A stretch of DNA of 64,000 nt from positions 1 to 64,000 of the forward strand of contig JBBRYB010000005.1 in the NCBI GenBank assembly GCA_038238115.1, written 5' to 3'. The stretch's first letter is position 1; every line of letters begins with the position of its first letter. The position numbers and the translations under genes are program-made. Source of the stretch: JBBRYB01 sp038238115 (GTDB lineage Bacteria > Actinomycetota > Actinomycetes > Propionibacteriales > Nocardioidaceae). Shown here one piece after another: positions 15,386-24,992 of this stretch. The notes beneath the pieces are model-generated. The model saw only the letters and a list, made by a program, of their open reading frames with translations, ran no database searches and had not been told where the DNA came from.

Positions 15386-17793
15386 TCGCTCTCTCGCAGC
15401 AGCAGCGCGACGGGCAGGTCTGCCAGCAGCTGCTCACACTGCACCTCGTCACCACCCGTGTACCGCCGCCCGTTGAGCACGTCGACCCACTCGCCGTCGG
15501 GCAGCGCGATCGCCGCGCCGGCCCAGCCGTCGCGCTCGAGCCACCCCGGCCAGCGCATGACGAGCGTGACGAGGCGCTCGCCACGGATGAACCCGACCGC
15601 GTGCGCAGATGCGGTGGTCAACGGCCGGTATGTCGACGCGGCGCCGAACAGCTGAGCCTCGTCGCGACGTAGCCGCAGGGCGCGCGACGTGACCCACAGC
15701 TTGTCGTCGTCAAGGCCGTCGCGCGGTCCGCCCGAGTCCAGCCGGTCCAGTCGCTCGCGGCGCGAGCCGAAGTCGACGGGCCGCCTGTTGTCGGGGTCGA
15801 CCAGGAACCGCTCGACCGTCTCACAGCCCTGGTAGACGTCGGGCACGCCAGGCAGGGTCAGCTGCACGAGCTTGCTTCCCAGCGTGACGGCGCGGACCGA
15901 CGAGGCGAGGTTGTCAACCCAGGCGGCCAGCGCACCAGCGACCAGGTCGTCGCCGAGGCAGTGCGCCGCGAGGGCGTACACGTTCTGCTCGTAGTCGTCG
16001 TCCGGATCGCTCCAGGTGGTGAACTGCTTGGCCTCCCGGGTCGCCTTCTCGAGGTAGGCATCGAGGCGTTCGAGCGAGATCGGCCAGGCGCCGACCAGGG
16101 TCTGCATCAGGAGGTAGGCGGTCGGTTCGTCGACCTCGAGCTCGACTGCCTGGGCGCGCACGAGCGACCACATCGCTGCCCAGTTGTCAGCGTCCTCGCC
16201 GGCCGCGAGCAGTTGCGCGCGGACGTCCTCGCCGCGCTTGGTGTCGTGCGTCGAGAGCGTGGTCATGCCGAGCGGGTGGGTCGCCGACTGGCCTTCGGCC
16301 CACGTGTGCAGCGCCTGCGGGTCCGGCTCGTCGAGGGCTGCCGGGTCACCGCCGACCTCGTTGAGAGCGACGAAACGGTGCCAGCGATAGAACGTGGTGT
16401 CCTCGACGCCCTTGGCCATTACCGGCCCGCACACCTGTTGGTAGCGCACGACCAGGTCTCGACCGGCTGCGCTCTTCGTCGTCGCGTCAAGCAGCAGGCT
16501 ACGAACCAGGTCGAGCGAGGCAGCAAGCTCTGGTTGCCCTGCCAACGCACCGGCATGCTGGGCGTCGATCTGGGCGACCGCCTGGCCGTCGGGCTGGCTT
16601 CCCAGCCGCACGTACGCGCGGTAGACCTGCACGTGCACGAGCAGCGCGCCGAGGGCAGTCTCAAGGTCACCTGCGGACACTTCGTGACCCGCGTCCCTAG
16701 CCGCGGTGACCGCCCGACGCACAAGCCGCAGCAACTCTGGCCGGAGAAGCTCATAGAGCGCGAGGTTCTTGGCCACGAGCTCGGTCTGCTCCAGCGGCTC
16801 GGCACCGTCGACGGCGCGCCACAGCGCGTCCAGATCGGCGCCCGACGGCGGTGCGAGCGCCTGCTGGACGACCCGGATCGCGTCGTAGCCGGTCGTTCCG
16901 GCGGTCGCCCACGAGGCGGGCAGCCTCTCGTCGTGCTGGAGGATCTTCTCGACCACTACCCAAGCGCCGTTGGTCGCGTCGCGGAGCTGGTCGAGGTAGT
17001 GCTCGGGGTCGGCGAGCCCGTCGGGGTGGTCGATACGGAAGCCGTCGACGATTCCTCGCCGGTGCAGGTCGACGAGCACCGCGTGCGTTGCATCGAACAC
17101 TTCCGCAAGCTCGACGCGTACGGCGATCAGCGTGTCGATGTCGAAGAACCGGCGATAGTTGAGCACCTCGTCCTTCTCGCGCCACCCGGCCAGCTGATAG
17201 TGCTGCCGAGCGAGTACGTCGTCGACTGTGCCGGAGCCGGTTCCGGCCGCGACGGGGAAGACATGGTCGTGATAGCGAACGACGGGCTGACCGCCGTGTT
17301 CGCCCAGCGTCAGCTCCCGCGCCTCGAGCGTCTGAGTCAATGGCGCTCCCAGCAAGGGCAACCCGAGCTTGCCGCCGCACAGGTCCCAGTCAATGTCGAA
17401 CCATGCCGCCGCGTCGCTGTCTCGACCGAGTCGGAGCACGTCCCACAGTGGCCGGTTGAGGTAGGTGGCCGCCGGGATCGACATGTGGTTGGGCACGACG
17501 TCGACGACGATGCCCATGGCGTGCTCGTGGGCAACCTCGGCGAGCGAGACGAGCCCGGCCTCTCCTCCGAGGTCGTCGGACACGCGGGTGTGGTCGAGGA
17601 CGTCGTACCCGTGCGTGGAGCCGGCCGCTGCCTGCAGCACAGGGGAGAGGTAGAGGTGTGAGATGCCGAGGCGGGCCAGATAAGGCACGTTTTCGGCGGC
17701 GGCCGCGAACCCGAAGCCTGCGTGGAGCTGCAGCCGGTAGGTGCTCGTCAAAGGCCTGCGGCCGGCTGCGTCGCCGGGGCTCTCGTCAGCCAC
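15382..17793 (-). CDS. treY: Maltooligosyl trehalose synthase
   Basis: Turns the reducing end of a malto-oligosaccharide into a trehalose linkage by intramolecular transglycosylation. The 803-residue GH13 protein opens with STYRLQLHAGFGF and carries VPNHMS, the nucleophile segment DGFRIDHPDGL and the family's long helical insert. GTG 17793 is chosen: it overlaps the treX end by 8 bases, whereas the open frame up to 17889 is only the treX shadow. Coupled with treZ downstream. Confidence 0.95.
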   Translation of the reverse strand: MADESPGDAAGRRPLTSTYRLQLHAGFGFAAAAENVPYLARLGISHLYLSPVLQAAAGSTHGYDVLDHTRVSDDLGGEAGLVSLAEVAHEHAMGIVVDVVPNHMSIPAATYLNRPLWDVLRLGRDSDAAAWFDIDWDLCGGKLGLPLLGAPLTQTLEARELTLGEHGGQPVVRYHDHVFPVAAGTGSGTVDDVLARQHYQLAGWREKDEVLNYRRFFDIDTLIAVRVELAEVFDATHAVLVDLHRRGIVDGFRIDHPDGLADPEHYLDQLRDATNGAWVVVEKILQHDERLPASWATAGTTGYDAIRVVQQALAPPSGADLDALWRAVDGAEPLEQTELVAKNLALYELLRPELLRLVRRAVTAARDAGHEVSAGDLETALGALLVHVQVYRAYVRLGSQPDGQAVAQIDAQHAGALAGQPELAASLDLVRSLLLDATTKSAAGRDLVVRYQQVCGPVMAKGVEDTTFYRWHRFVALNEVGGDPAALDEPDPQALHTWAEGQSATHPLGMTTLSTHDTKRGEDVRAQLLAAGEDADNWAAMWSLVRAQAVELEVDEPTAYLLMQTLVGAWPISLERLDAYLEKATREAKQFTTWSDPDDDYEQNVYALAAHCLGDDLVAGALAAWVDNLASSVRAVTLGSKLVQLTLPGVPDVYQGCETVERFLVDPDNRRPVDFGSRRERLDRLDSGGPRDGLDDDKLWVTSRALRLRRDEAQLFGAASTYRPLTTASAHAVGFIRGERLVTLVMRWPGWLERDGWAGAAIALPDGEWVDVLNGRRYTGGDEVQCEQLLADLPVALLLRESE

Positions 17794-19939
17794 GACGCAA
17801 CAGCACCGTCGAATGCGCCATGACCGTGCGGATGCTGGCTGCGGGTACCCGCCCTGAGTCGTAGTCGGTCGCCGCGGCCGCGGCATCACCCGTCACGGCC
17901 AGCGCAGCTGCCACTCCGGCCGGGGCGGAGATGTCTGCTGTGTCGAGGACAGGTACCCAGTCCTTCGCGAAGCGGCCGTCGGGCAGTGTGAACTCGACGG
18001 GCTCAGCTCCGGGATTGAGAAGCAGCAGGAACGAGTCGTCCTCGATCAGCTCGCCGCGCGTGCCCGGCTCGGTGATCGCCTCGCCGTTGATGAAGACAGC
18101 CAGCGCGCGGACCGAGGTCTTGTTCCAGTCGTCGGCACCCATGGGTTCGCCGTCGGCGCGCAGCCACGCGACGTCGGGAACGCCGTCGATCTCGGTGTCG
18201 CCGGTGAAGAAGCGCCGTCTGCGGAAGACGGGGTGCGCCGCGCGTAGGGCGACCAGCCGGCTGGTGAACTCCAGCAGGCCGGTATCGGTGTTGGACCAGT
18301 CGATCCAGGAGATCGGGCCGTCGTGGCAGTAGACGTTGTTGTTGCCGTGCTGCGTGCGGCCGAGCTCGTCGCCGTGGAGCAGCATCGGGACGCCCTGGCT
18401 CAGCAGCAGCGTCGTGAGCAGGTTGCGCTGTCGGCGACCTCGCAGGGCCAGCACGTCGGAGTCGTTGGTGTCACCCTCAACCCCGCTGTTCCAGGAGCGA
18501 TTGTGGCTCTCACCGTCGAGGTTGTTCTCGCCGTTGGCTTCGTTGTGCTTCTCGTTGTACGACACGAGGTCGCGCAGCGTGAAGCCGTCGTGGGCGGTGG
18601 TGAAGTTGATTGACGCGTACGGCGCCCGTCCGTCGGACTCGTACAGGTCCGAGGAGCCCGAAAGCCGCGCCGCGAACTCGCCCATGGTGCTGGGCTCGCC
18701 ACGCCAGAAGTCGCGCATGGTGTCGCGGTACTTGCCGTTCCACTCGGTCCAGCGGGGTGGGAAGTTGCCCACCTGGTAGCCGCCCGGGCCGACGTCCCAT
18801 GGCTCGGCGATCAGCTTCACCTGCGACACGACGGGGTCCTGCTGTACGAGGTCGAAGAAGGCGCTCAGGCGGTCCACCTCGTGGAACTGGCGGGCGAGGC
18901 TCGCGGCCAGGTCGAAGCGGAAGCCGTCGACGTGCATCTCCGTGACCCAGTAGCGCAGCGAGTCCATGATGAGCTGGAGCACGTGCGGGTTGCGCATGAG
19001 CAGGGTGTTGCCTGTGCCCGTCGTGTCGTAGTAGAACGACGGGTCGTCGTCGACGAGCCGGTAGTAGGCGGCATTGTCGATGCCGCGGAAGCTGAGAGTC
19101 GGGCCGAGATGGTTGCCCTCGGCCGTGTGGTTGTAGACCACGTCGAGGATGACCTCGATGTTGGCGCGGTGCAGGTCGCGCACCATGGCCTTGAACTCCA
19201 GCACTTGCTGGCCGGCCTGTCCGGTCGAGCTGTATTCGTTGTGCGGCGCCAAGAAGCCGATCGTGTTGTAGCCCCAGTAGTTCGACAGTCCGTTTTCCTT
19301 GAGCGTGGAGTCGTTCACGAACTGGTGCACCGGCATCAGCTCGACCGCTGTGACGCCGAGCCGGGTCAGGTGCTCGACCGTGACCGGATGGCCCATCGCG
19401 GCGTACGAGCCCCTGATCTCCTCGGGGATGTCGGGGTGTGTCATCGTCATGCCCTTGACATGGGCCTCGTAGATCATCGTCTCGTGGTACGGCGTGCGAG
19501 GTGCGCGGTCCTCCTGCCAGTCGAAGAACGGGTTCACGACCACCGATTTCATGGTGTGCGCCGCCGAGTCATCGGTGTTTCGCTTCTTTGGGTCGTCGAA
19601 GCGGTAGGAGAAGCAGGCCGGCGCCCAGTCGATCGAGCCCTCAAGCGCTTTAGCGTAGGGGTCGAGTAGCAGCTTGCTGGGGTCGCAGCGGTGGCCGTGG
19701 CCTGGCTCGTAGGGACCGTGGACGCGATAGCCGTAGCGCTGACCGGGGCTGACACGCGGCAGGTAGGCGTGCCACACGAGTGCGTCTCGCTCCGCCATCG
19801 CGACCCGCGTCTCGGTGCCGTCGTCGGCGAACAGGCACAGCTCGACCCCGTCGGCGACCTCGGAGAACAGGGCGAAGTTCGTGCCCGCGCCGTCGTAGCT
19901 GGCGCCAAGCGGGTACGGGGCTCCTGGCCAGACCTCCAT
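17786..19939 (-). CDS. treX: Glycogen debranching enzyme (GlgX/TreX)
   Basis: Hydrolyses alpha-1,6 branches of glycogen to give linear malto-oligosaccharides for TreY. The 717-residue GH13 protein has an N-terminal CBM48 (PLGASYDGAGTNFALFSEVA), then VVYNHTAEG, nucleophile motif DGFRFDLAASL, LIAEPWDVGPGGYQVG and TAHDGFTL. The ATG at 19939 has AAGGAG before it, so the longer open frame to 20032 is rejected. First gene of the tre operon, with an inverted repeat 62-85 bases upstream. Together the three enzymes convert stored glycogen to trehalose, a protectant against drying and salt. Confidence 0.95.
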   Translation of the reverse strand: MEVWPGAPYPLGASYDGAGTNFALFSEVADGVELCLFADDGTETRVAMAERDALVWHAYLPRVSPGQRYGYRVHGPYEPGHGHRCDPSKLLLDPYAKALEGSIDWAPACFSYRFDDPKKRNTDDSAAHTMKSVVVNPFFDWQEDRAPRTPYHETMIYEAHVKGMTMTHPDIPEEIRGSYAAMGHPVTVEHLTRLGVTAVELMPVHQFVNDSTLKENGLSNYWGYNTIGFLAPHNEYSSTGQAGQQVLEFKAMVRDLHRANIEVILDVVYNHTAEGNHLGPTLSFRGIDNAAYYRLVDDDPSFYYDTTGTGNTLLMRNPHVLQLIMDSLRYWVTEMHVDGFRFDLAASLARQFHEVDRLSAFFDLVQQDPVVSQVKLIAEPWDVGPGGYQVGNFPPRWTEWNGKYRDTMRDFWRGEPSTMGEFAARLSGSSDLYESDGRAPYASINFTTAHDGFTLRDLVSYNEKHNEANGENNLDGESHNRSWNSGVEGDTNDSDVLALRGRRQRNLLTTLLLSQGVPMLLHGDELGRTQHGNNNVYCHDGPISWIDWSNTDTGLLEFTSRLVALRAAHPVFRRRRFFTGDTEIDGVPDVAWLRADGEPMGADDWNKTSVRALAVFINGEAITEPGTRGELIEDDSFLLLLNPGAEPVEFTLPDGRFAKDWVPVLDTADISAPAGVAAALAVTGDAAAAATDYDSGRVPAASIRTVMAHSTVLLRRG

Positions 19940-20000
19940 CGTGCTCCTTCGCGGTGTGCGGCCAGATGGTGCCTCTGCCCAATCACGGCAGCAGAAGAAA

Positions 20001-20024
20001 GCGCACGGTATTCGCACCGTGCGC
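20001..20024. promoter_or_regulatory. Perfect inverted repeat upstream of treX
   Basis: GCGCACGGT, 6-base spacer ATTCGC, ACCGTGCGC: 9-base perfect arms, 62 bases before the treX ATG. The spacing and length suit an operator for a dimeric regulator of the tre operon; no regulator gene is adjacent. Confidence 0.5.
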
Positions 20025-20294
20025 CGGATCATCGTAGCGAGGGATCGCTCAGCCGCGGTTGGCCGGGGGGAGAGACTGCCAGTTCCGACGGTGTTGGAGG
20101 GCGCACGCCGTGGCGGGCCTTCCCTGGCCGTCTGCCGCGGGGAGTCGGACGGCGTACGCCGGGCGTGGACTGGGAAGGCGCCGGCCGCGCATCGGGTGCC
20201 TCAGCCATCACCCGCCTCAGCCCGCAGCACGAGCCGAGGCGGGAACGGCCGCCAGCCACCTCGTGGAGTCAGGCGGGCGACGCCAAAGTTGAGT
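20025..20294. other. No gene seen upstream of treX
   Basis: Rich in G and C, but with no frame of coding quality. It holds the upstream part of the tre promoter region. Confidence 0.4.
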
Positions 20295-20333
20295 GCGGGT
20301 CCCATCCGCGAGGCGATCGCGAATGGGACCCGC
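20295..20333 (-). terminator. Strong hairpin after the ferritin-like gene
   Basis: GCGGGTCCCAT (20295-20305) pairs with ATGGGACCCGC (20323-20333), and inside it CGCGA pairs with TCGCG. It lies about 60 bases past the stop of the ferritin-like gene, where a terminator is expected, though the trailing T run is weak. Confidence 0.6.
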
Positions 20334-20393
20334 TCCGGCCCGAGCGCTGGTTTTGACACTCTGGCCATCGTGTTGCTGAGACGCTCCCTGGTG

Positions 20394-21365
20394 TTACTTG
20401 GGCTTGGGGGCGCTCTTGTTGATCTGGCCGTTCACACCGTGCGGGAAGAAGCCGCCGTGCCCGCGCTGGTTGGGCGTCAGGTAGACGATGTTGAGCACGT
20501 GCGCCGCCGTCCGGTCGAACGCGATGCCGTTCTTGTCGGTCGGCACGATGTTCGAGCGCTTGCGGGTACCGATGCCGCGGTCGTCGTCCCAGTTACCGTC
20601 GAGACTGTCGCGCGCGTCCGAGATGGCTCGGGCCGGCGCGTACAGACCCCTGGCGTACAGGTTGGCCCTGACCAGGCTCGCGTGGTAGGCCTCGACCGCC
20701 AGGATGCCAGCTGCGGCGCCCAGGTAGGTCTTGTTGTTGATGAGCGGTGCAGCACCCTTGTAGGCGGTGACGCCGACGTCTTCGAAGATGAAGGCGGCCA
20801 GCAAGAAGTTGTTCTCGTTGGCGTACGGGTCGAACGACTGGTGTGCACCGATCAGACCGGCGGCGCGGGCTGCCACGGTGAAGCTGTGCTGGATGTTGAT
20901 GCTCGGACGCGACACCTTCGCCGCACCCAGTGCTGAGCGCAGGAACTTGACGTGCGCGATCTCGTCTTGGGCGATCTCGCGCGCGTAGTTCTTGACCACG
21001 CGGGACTGGAAGTGCACCCGGCGTCCGCCGTGTACCGGCCCGCGATTCCCCTTGCCCGTGGTGAGGTTGTGGGCGAGCCCATGCCCATAGGCGGCATACG
21101 AGTAGAACTCTGCTTCGAGATACTCGAGGTTGAGGGCGAAGTTCAGGATTGCGCCGTCACTGACGGGTGCGCTCGCGGCTGCGGCGCCCCCGGTTGCGGC
21201 TGCATGAGGAGCGCTTGCTGCACTGGCCGTGCCGATACCGCCCAGGGTGCTCGCGCCGATCACGCCGAGACCTGCGACGCCAGCGCTCTGAAGGAAACGA
21301 CGCCGATCGGTGTCGTTTTCTGCGCTGCGTTCGATCATGTCTCGAACTACTTGCTTGCCGAACAT
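20394..21365 (-). CDS. Tat-exported ferritin-like, desiccation-related protein
   Basis: A 323-residue exported protein. Residues about 20-50 form a Tat signal: DRRRFLQSAGVAGLGVIGAS followed by an Ala-rich region. The mature part has a ferritin-like helical bundle: ILNFALNLEYLEAEFY, then AQDEIAHVKFLRSALG with an ExxH pair, and a second ExxH in VEAYHASLVRANLY. The pattern matches the plant desiccation-related PCC13-62 family and its bacterial relatives. Metal binding is likely, activity unknown. ATG 21365 follows GGAGG; the upstream open frame is rejected. It sits next to the trehalose operon, which also serves desiccation tolerance. Confidence 0.85.
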   Translation of the reverse strand: MFGKQVVRDMIERSAENDTDRRRFLQSAGVAGLGVIGASTLGGIGTASAASAPHAAATGGAAAASAPVSDGAILNFALNLEYLEAEFYSYAAYGHGLAHNLTTGKGNRGPVHGGRRVHFQSRVVKNYAREIAQDEIAHVKFLRSALGAAKVSRPSINIQHSFTVAARAAGLIGAHQSFDPYANENNFLLAAFIFEDVGVTAYKGAAPLINNKTYLGAAAGILAVEAYHASLVRANLYARGLYAPARAISDARDSLDGNWDDDRGIGTRKRSNIVPTDKNGIAFDRTAAHVLNIVYLTPNQRGHGGFFPHGVNGQINKSAPKPK

Positions 21366-21813
21366 TGATCCTCCACTGTGTTGGTGCTGCCGCCAACGGA
21401 CGCACGCGTATGCATGCGCGAATGGATCGTCACACTCGTGAGAAAGTCGGGAGCCGGTCGGCTCCTCGGGCGACTTTAAGACGCCTTTCAACGTGAGGCT
21501 CTTGCCGCCGAAGACTGTGTCGGCTGTGACATAGCCCCCGGGACTTCACCGTCAGTGCTGAAACGGACTGACGCCTAGACCCGAGACGACGCCAGATATC
21601 GAAACATTAGCCGCTAACCGCGAGCGTTGTCACTAGGAACGGCTGAGAAATGCCCAAAAAGCCATTGGGTGCCCCGATCGCCTTACGGTTGTATTACGAC
21701 TGTGGCCGCTGGGACGTCGTCCACTCGGCTTGTGCACTCATCGGCTCGTCACCTTGGCGACGCGATCCGCGAGGCAGACGAGTCAGCCGTGCCTTCCACT
21801 GGTTTCGGTATGG
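21366..21813. other. Intergenic region between divergent genes
   Basis: Holds the promoters of the ferritin-like gene (minus) and of mntR (plus). No coding frame is convincing, and the sequence is less GC-rich than its surroundings. Confidence 0.4.
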
Positions 21814-21819
21814 CACAAT
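21814..21819 (+). promoter_or_regulatory. -10 box of mntR (leaderless)
   Basis: CACAAT, 6 bases before GTG 21826. Confidence 0.45.
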
Positions 21820-21825
21820 CTGGGT

Positions 21826-22512
21826 GTGGTGGTTGCGAAAGCAGACGAGGATGCCGTTTCGGCCGCGGTCGAGGACTACCTCAAGACGATCTATAAGCTG
21901 GAGTCTCGCGGCAGCGTGGCGGTGACGACGAATGCGCTGGCGCAGCGCTTGCACGTCAGCCCGTCCTCCGCCTCGGCCATGCTGAGAAAGCTCAATGAGA
22001 TGGGGCTGGCGACACACGCCCTCTATCGCGGCGTGCATCTCACTGACCATGGCCGCCTCCTCGCCCTACGGGTCCTGCGCCGTCATCGACTGCTCGAGCT
22101 CTTTCTCGCCGAGACGCTCGGGCTGTCGTGGGACCGTGTTCACGATGAAGCGGAGGTGCTGGAGCACACGCTCTCTGCTGAGCTAGAGGAGGCGATCGCG
22201 GCCAAGCTGGGGCACCCCGTGCGCGATCCGCACGGCGATCCCATCCCGACTCGGGACGGGCAGGTGCTCGAGGAACCCACGGAATGCCTCGCTTCGCTGC
22301 AGCCGGGGGCGGTTGGCCATTTGGTCCGGGTGTCCGACTCCGACCCGCAGATGCTGCGCTACCTCACCGAGCGCGGAATCGCCATTGGTGACAGCGCGGA
22401 GGTCGTGGACCGGCAACCATTCGGCGGGCCGCTGCTCGTGCGCTTCGGAGACACCGTGCACCCGATCGGTCCTCAACTGGCCCAAGCGATGCGCGTCGAG
22501 CTCCAGCGATGA
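21826..22512 (+). CDS. mntR: DtxR/MntR family metal-dependent regulator
   Basis: Metal-sensing repressor of 228 residues. Winged helix at about 10-70 (VEDYLKTIYKLE, LAQRLHVSPSSASAMLRKL), a metal-binding dimerisation domain (LRRHRLLELFLAETLG, WDRVHDEAEVLEHTLS), and a C-terminal FeoA/SH3-like domain from about 150. ATGA overlap with mntH argues for manganese sensing rather than iron. GTG 21826 is chosen because a -10 box ends 6 bases before it, giving a leaderless mRNA; the next codon is also GTG. It likely controls its own operon. Confidence 0.88.
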   Translation: MVVAKADEDAVSAAVEDYLKTIYKLESRGSVAVTTNALAQRLHVSPSSASAMLRKLNEMGLATHALYRGVHLTDHGRLLALRVLRRHRLLELFLAETLGLSWDRVHDEAEVLEHTLSAELEEAIAAKLGHPVRDPHGDPIPTRDGQVLEEPTECLASLQPGAVGHLVRVSDSDPQMLRYLTERGIAIGDSAEVVDRQPFGGPLLVRFGDTVHPIGPQLAQAMRVELQR

Positions 22513-23816
22513 TCGAGCACAGCGGCGCTCACAGCGTGAGTTCCACGGTGCGTGCAGGCGGCGACCTGTCCGGCGTCGCAAGCCCGCTGCAGCAAGCCCG
22601 GGCTCGCGGACGCATCCGTGGCGTGACGGCCCTGCTGGGGCCGGCCTTCGTGGCTTCGGTCGCCTATATCGACCCCGGCAACTTCGCTACCAATTTCGAG
22701 GGCGGGGCAAAGTTCGGCTACACCCTCGCCTGGGTGATCCTGCTGGCCAACCTGATGGCCATGTTGGTCCAGTACCTCTCCGCCAAGCTCGGTGTGGTCA
22801 CCGGGATGAACCTGGCGGAACTGTGTCGCGCGCATCTGGGGAAACGGTGGTCACGGGGATTGTGGGTGCAGGCCGAAATCGTCGCCATGGCCACGGACTT
22901 GGCAGAGTTCGTGGGTGCGGCTATCGCACTGAACCTGCTCTTCGGGGTGCCCTTGTTCGTGGCCGGCCTGCTGACTGCCGTCGTGGCCTTCGCTGTGCTA
23001 GCTCTTGAGCAGCGTGGTCATCGCAACTTCGAGCTGGCCATCATCGGTTTCCTCTTCATCGTGCTGCTCGGCTTCCTCTACGACATTGTCAAGATCGGAC
23101 CCGACGCCCACGATGCGGCGAGCGGCTTCATCCCCACTCTCCACGGCACAGACAGCATCTTGTTGGCGGTCGGCATCATCGGTGCCACCGTCATGCCTCA
23201 CGTGATCTACCTGCACTCGGCACTCACGCAACGGCGGATCCCGGGCCGCGATGACCGAGAGACGCGGCAGCTCCTCCGCTTCCAGCGCCTCGACGTCATC
23301 ATCGCCATGACTGTGGCCGGGATGATCAACCTCAGCATGCTGTTTGTTGCCGCCGCCTTGTTCAACAAGACCGGCCACACCGGCGTTGACTCCCTCGAAG
23401 CCGCTCACGCCGGGTTGGGCCGACTTGTGGGTGGCGGCGCCGCGCTGGCGTTCGTGTTTGCGCTGCTCGCCTCCGGCCTGTCGTCCTCCAGCGTAGGCAC
23501 CTACGCGGGCCAAGTCGTCATGCAGGGATTCATCCACCGCCAGATCCCCCTCTACGTGCGCCGCGTGGTGACCATGACGCCTTCTCTGGTGGTGTTAGGA
23601 CTTGGACTCTCCCCCACCAGCACGCTGGTTCTGTCCCAGGTCGCGCTGTCGTTCGGAATCCCCTTCGCGCTCGTGCCTATGGTCTTACTCACCCGACGCC
23701 CGGACATCATGGGAACATTCGTGAACACCAAGCTGACCACGTGTGCGGCCAGTGCCATCGCCGTCATCATCATCTCGCTCAACGCGTTCCTGCTGTACGA
23801 GACCTTCCTCGGCTGA
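22509..23816 (+). CDS. mntH: Nramp family Mn2+ transporter
   Basis: Proton-coupled divalent-metal importer of 435 residues with eleven or so membrane segments. The two metal-site motifs are visible: DPGN in VAYIDPGNFATNF near residue 55 and MPH in GATVMPHVIYLHSAL near 235. The signature after segment 8 and the ALLASGLSSSSVGTYAGQ block are also typical. It overlaps mntR by 4 bases, so regulator and transporter are made together. Manganese is the inferred substrate. Confidence 0.93.
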   Translation: MIEHSGAHSVSSTVRAGGDLSGVASPLQQARARGRIRGVTALLGPAFVASVAYIDPGNFATNFEGGAKFGYTLAWVILLANLMAMLVQYLSAKLGVVTGMNLAELCRAHLGKRWSRGLWVQAEIVAMATDLAEFVGAAIALNLLFGVPLFVAGLLTAVVAFAVLALEQRGHRNFELAIIGFLFIVLLGFLYDIVKIGPDAHDAASGFIPTLHGTDSILLAVGIIGATVMPHVIYLHSALTQRRIPGRDDRETRQLLRFQRLDVIIAMTVAGMINLSMLFVAAALFNKTGHTGVDSLEAAHAGLGRLVGGGAALAFVFALLASGLSSSSVGTYAGQVVMQGFIHRQIPLYVRRVVTMTPSLVVLGLGLSPTSTLVLSQVALSFGIPFALVPMVLLTRRPDIMGTFVNTKLTTCAASAIAVIIISLNAFLLYETFLG

Positions 23817-24992
23817 AGCGTGAGGACGACCTCGTTTCAGCAGCCGTGAAGTGGGTGCGGTGGAAAGCGTGGGCGGCGAGGGCCAATCCGAAGCCGGCTC
23901 GGTGCCGAATCCCTGACGAGATGACCGCCTCACGGGGCTGGAGCCTTCGTGGAGCATGTCGGCTTGTTTCGCTGCCGCCCAGGTCGGCATGACGACGAGC
24001 GTTTCGGTCTTCGTGAGGAGTCATCCACGGTTTCGACCGACCTCGGGGTGACGAGCCCGGGTTCCCATCTTTCTCGGACGCTTCTACTGACAATAGGTGC
24101 CTCAGCGCTTACTGTGTGTGGTCGAGGGTTTCGGTTCAACGCTGCCGCCACCGAGATCCCCGGCACACTGGAGACGCGCCCGGCCCAGCCTCACACTGTG
24201 AGGCTGGGCCGTGTGTTGAGCGACTACCCTGTCAGACGCTCCCGCCGTCTCGATGAAATACCGGGGGCCCCGGACTCGTCGGGCAAGCTCCCGGTCAGCC
24301 GGGCGGCTATCAGCCAGGCGAGACCTTCACACCAACGAGGAGTTCGGACTCTTCGCTTTTCGTGACCGTTCGGACGCGCGGAACCATCGCCCCCGCACAT
24401 AAGCAGAGTCGGAGATGATCACGATGGCGAAGGTGACCATGACACCCTGGCCACGCTGAACGGTACGCATACAGGCTTAGCCTGCTTGCACAGGCAACCG
24501 CAGAAGTTGCGTCGCCACTCTGTAGCTGGTGGGCGAACTGGTCCTTGGCCAAAGGCAGCCGCCTCACAATTCTAATGTCAATAGGGCAAAAGCCGTTATC
24601 GACGCCCGCACAGGCCAGATGTGACAGGCACAGGACCGGTCCGGTCAGCACGTTCTTGTGCCGGGCGGCCTATCCCGTCCGACCACCGACTGTCGAGCCG
24701 GCCCGGCCGGCTCCTTCGCGGTTGGGCTCGTCTCGCTGCGATGTCCTGCACCGAGCGGCGCCATGCTGGCCGACTAGTCCACGGACATCGCTGAAGCACG
24801 GTGACAGGCAGTTGTCGCCAGTCACACGAATCCATCCGAGAGTTGTCCGGCGAAACCAGGTAGAGCGCGTCAACGCCGCAGTAACCGAACCCAAATCGGC
24901 GGACCCTCGTGCATGGCAACGTTCCAAAGTGTCAGTGGGTTCGAGAAGGTTCTTGTCTGTGCTGTCGTCATACGACGAAGATCGGGAAGCAG
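23817..24992. other. Long stretch without a supported gene
   Basis: About 1.2 kb downstream of mntH. Several frames are open but none shows coding character or a ribosome site. GC falls near 24370-24660. The only clear element is the hairpin at 24181-24211. It looks like decayed or transferred DNA at the edge of the accessory region. Confidence 0.5.
24181..24211. terminator. 14-bp stem, 3-base loop hairpin
   Basis: CGGCCCAGCCTCAC and GTGAGGCTGGGCCG pair perfectly around ACT. A stem this long with a tiny loop is terminator-like, but it is 365 bases after mntH and has no long T run, so it may terminate a gene now lost. Confidence 0.6.

Noticed and set aside
15961..17661. 566-codon plus-strand frame opposite treY
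   Set aside because: Antisense shadow of a conserved enzyme; no ribosome site or family features.
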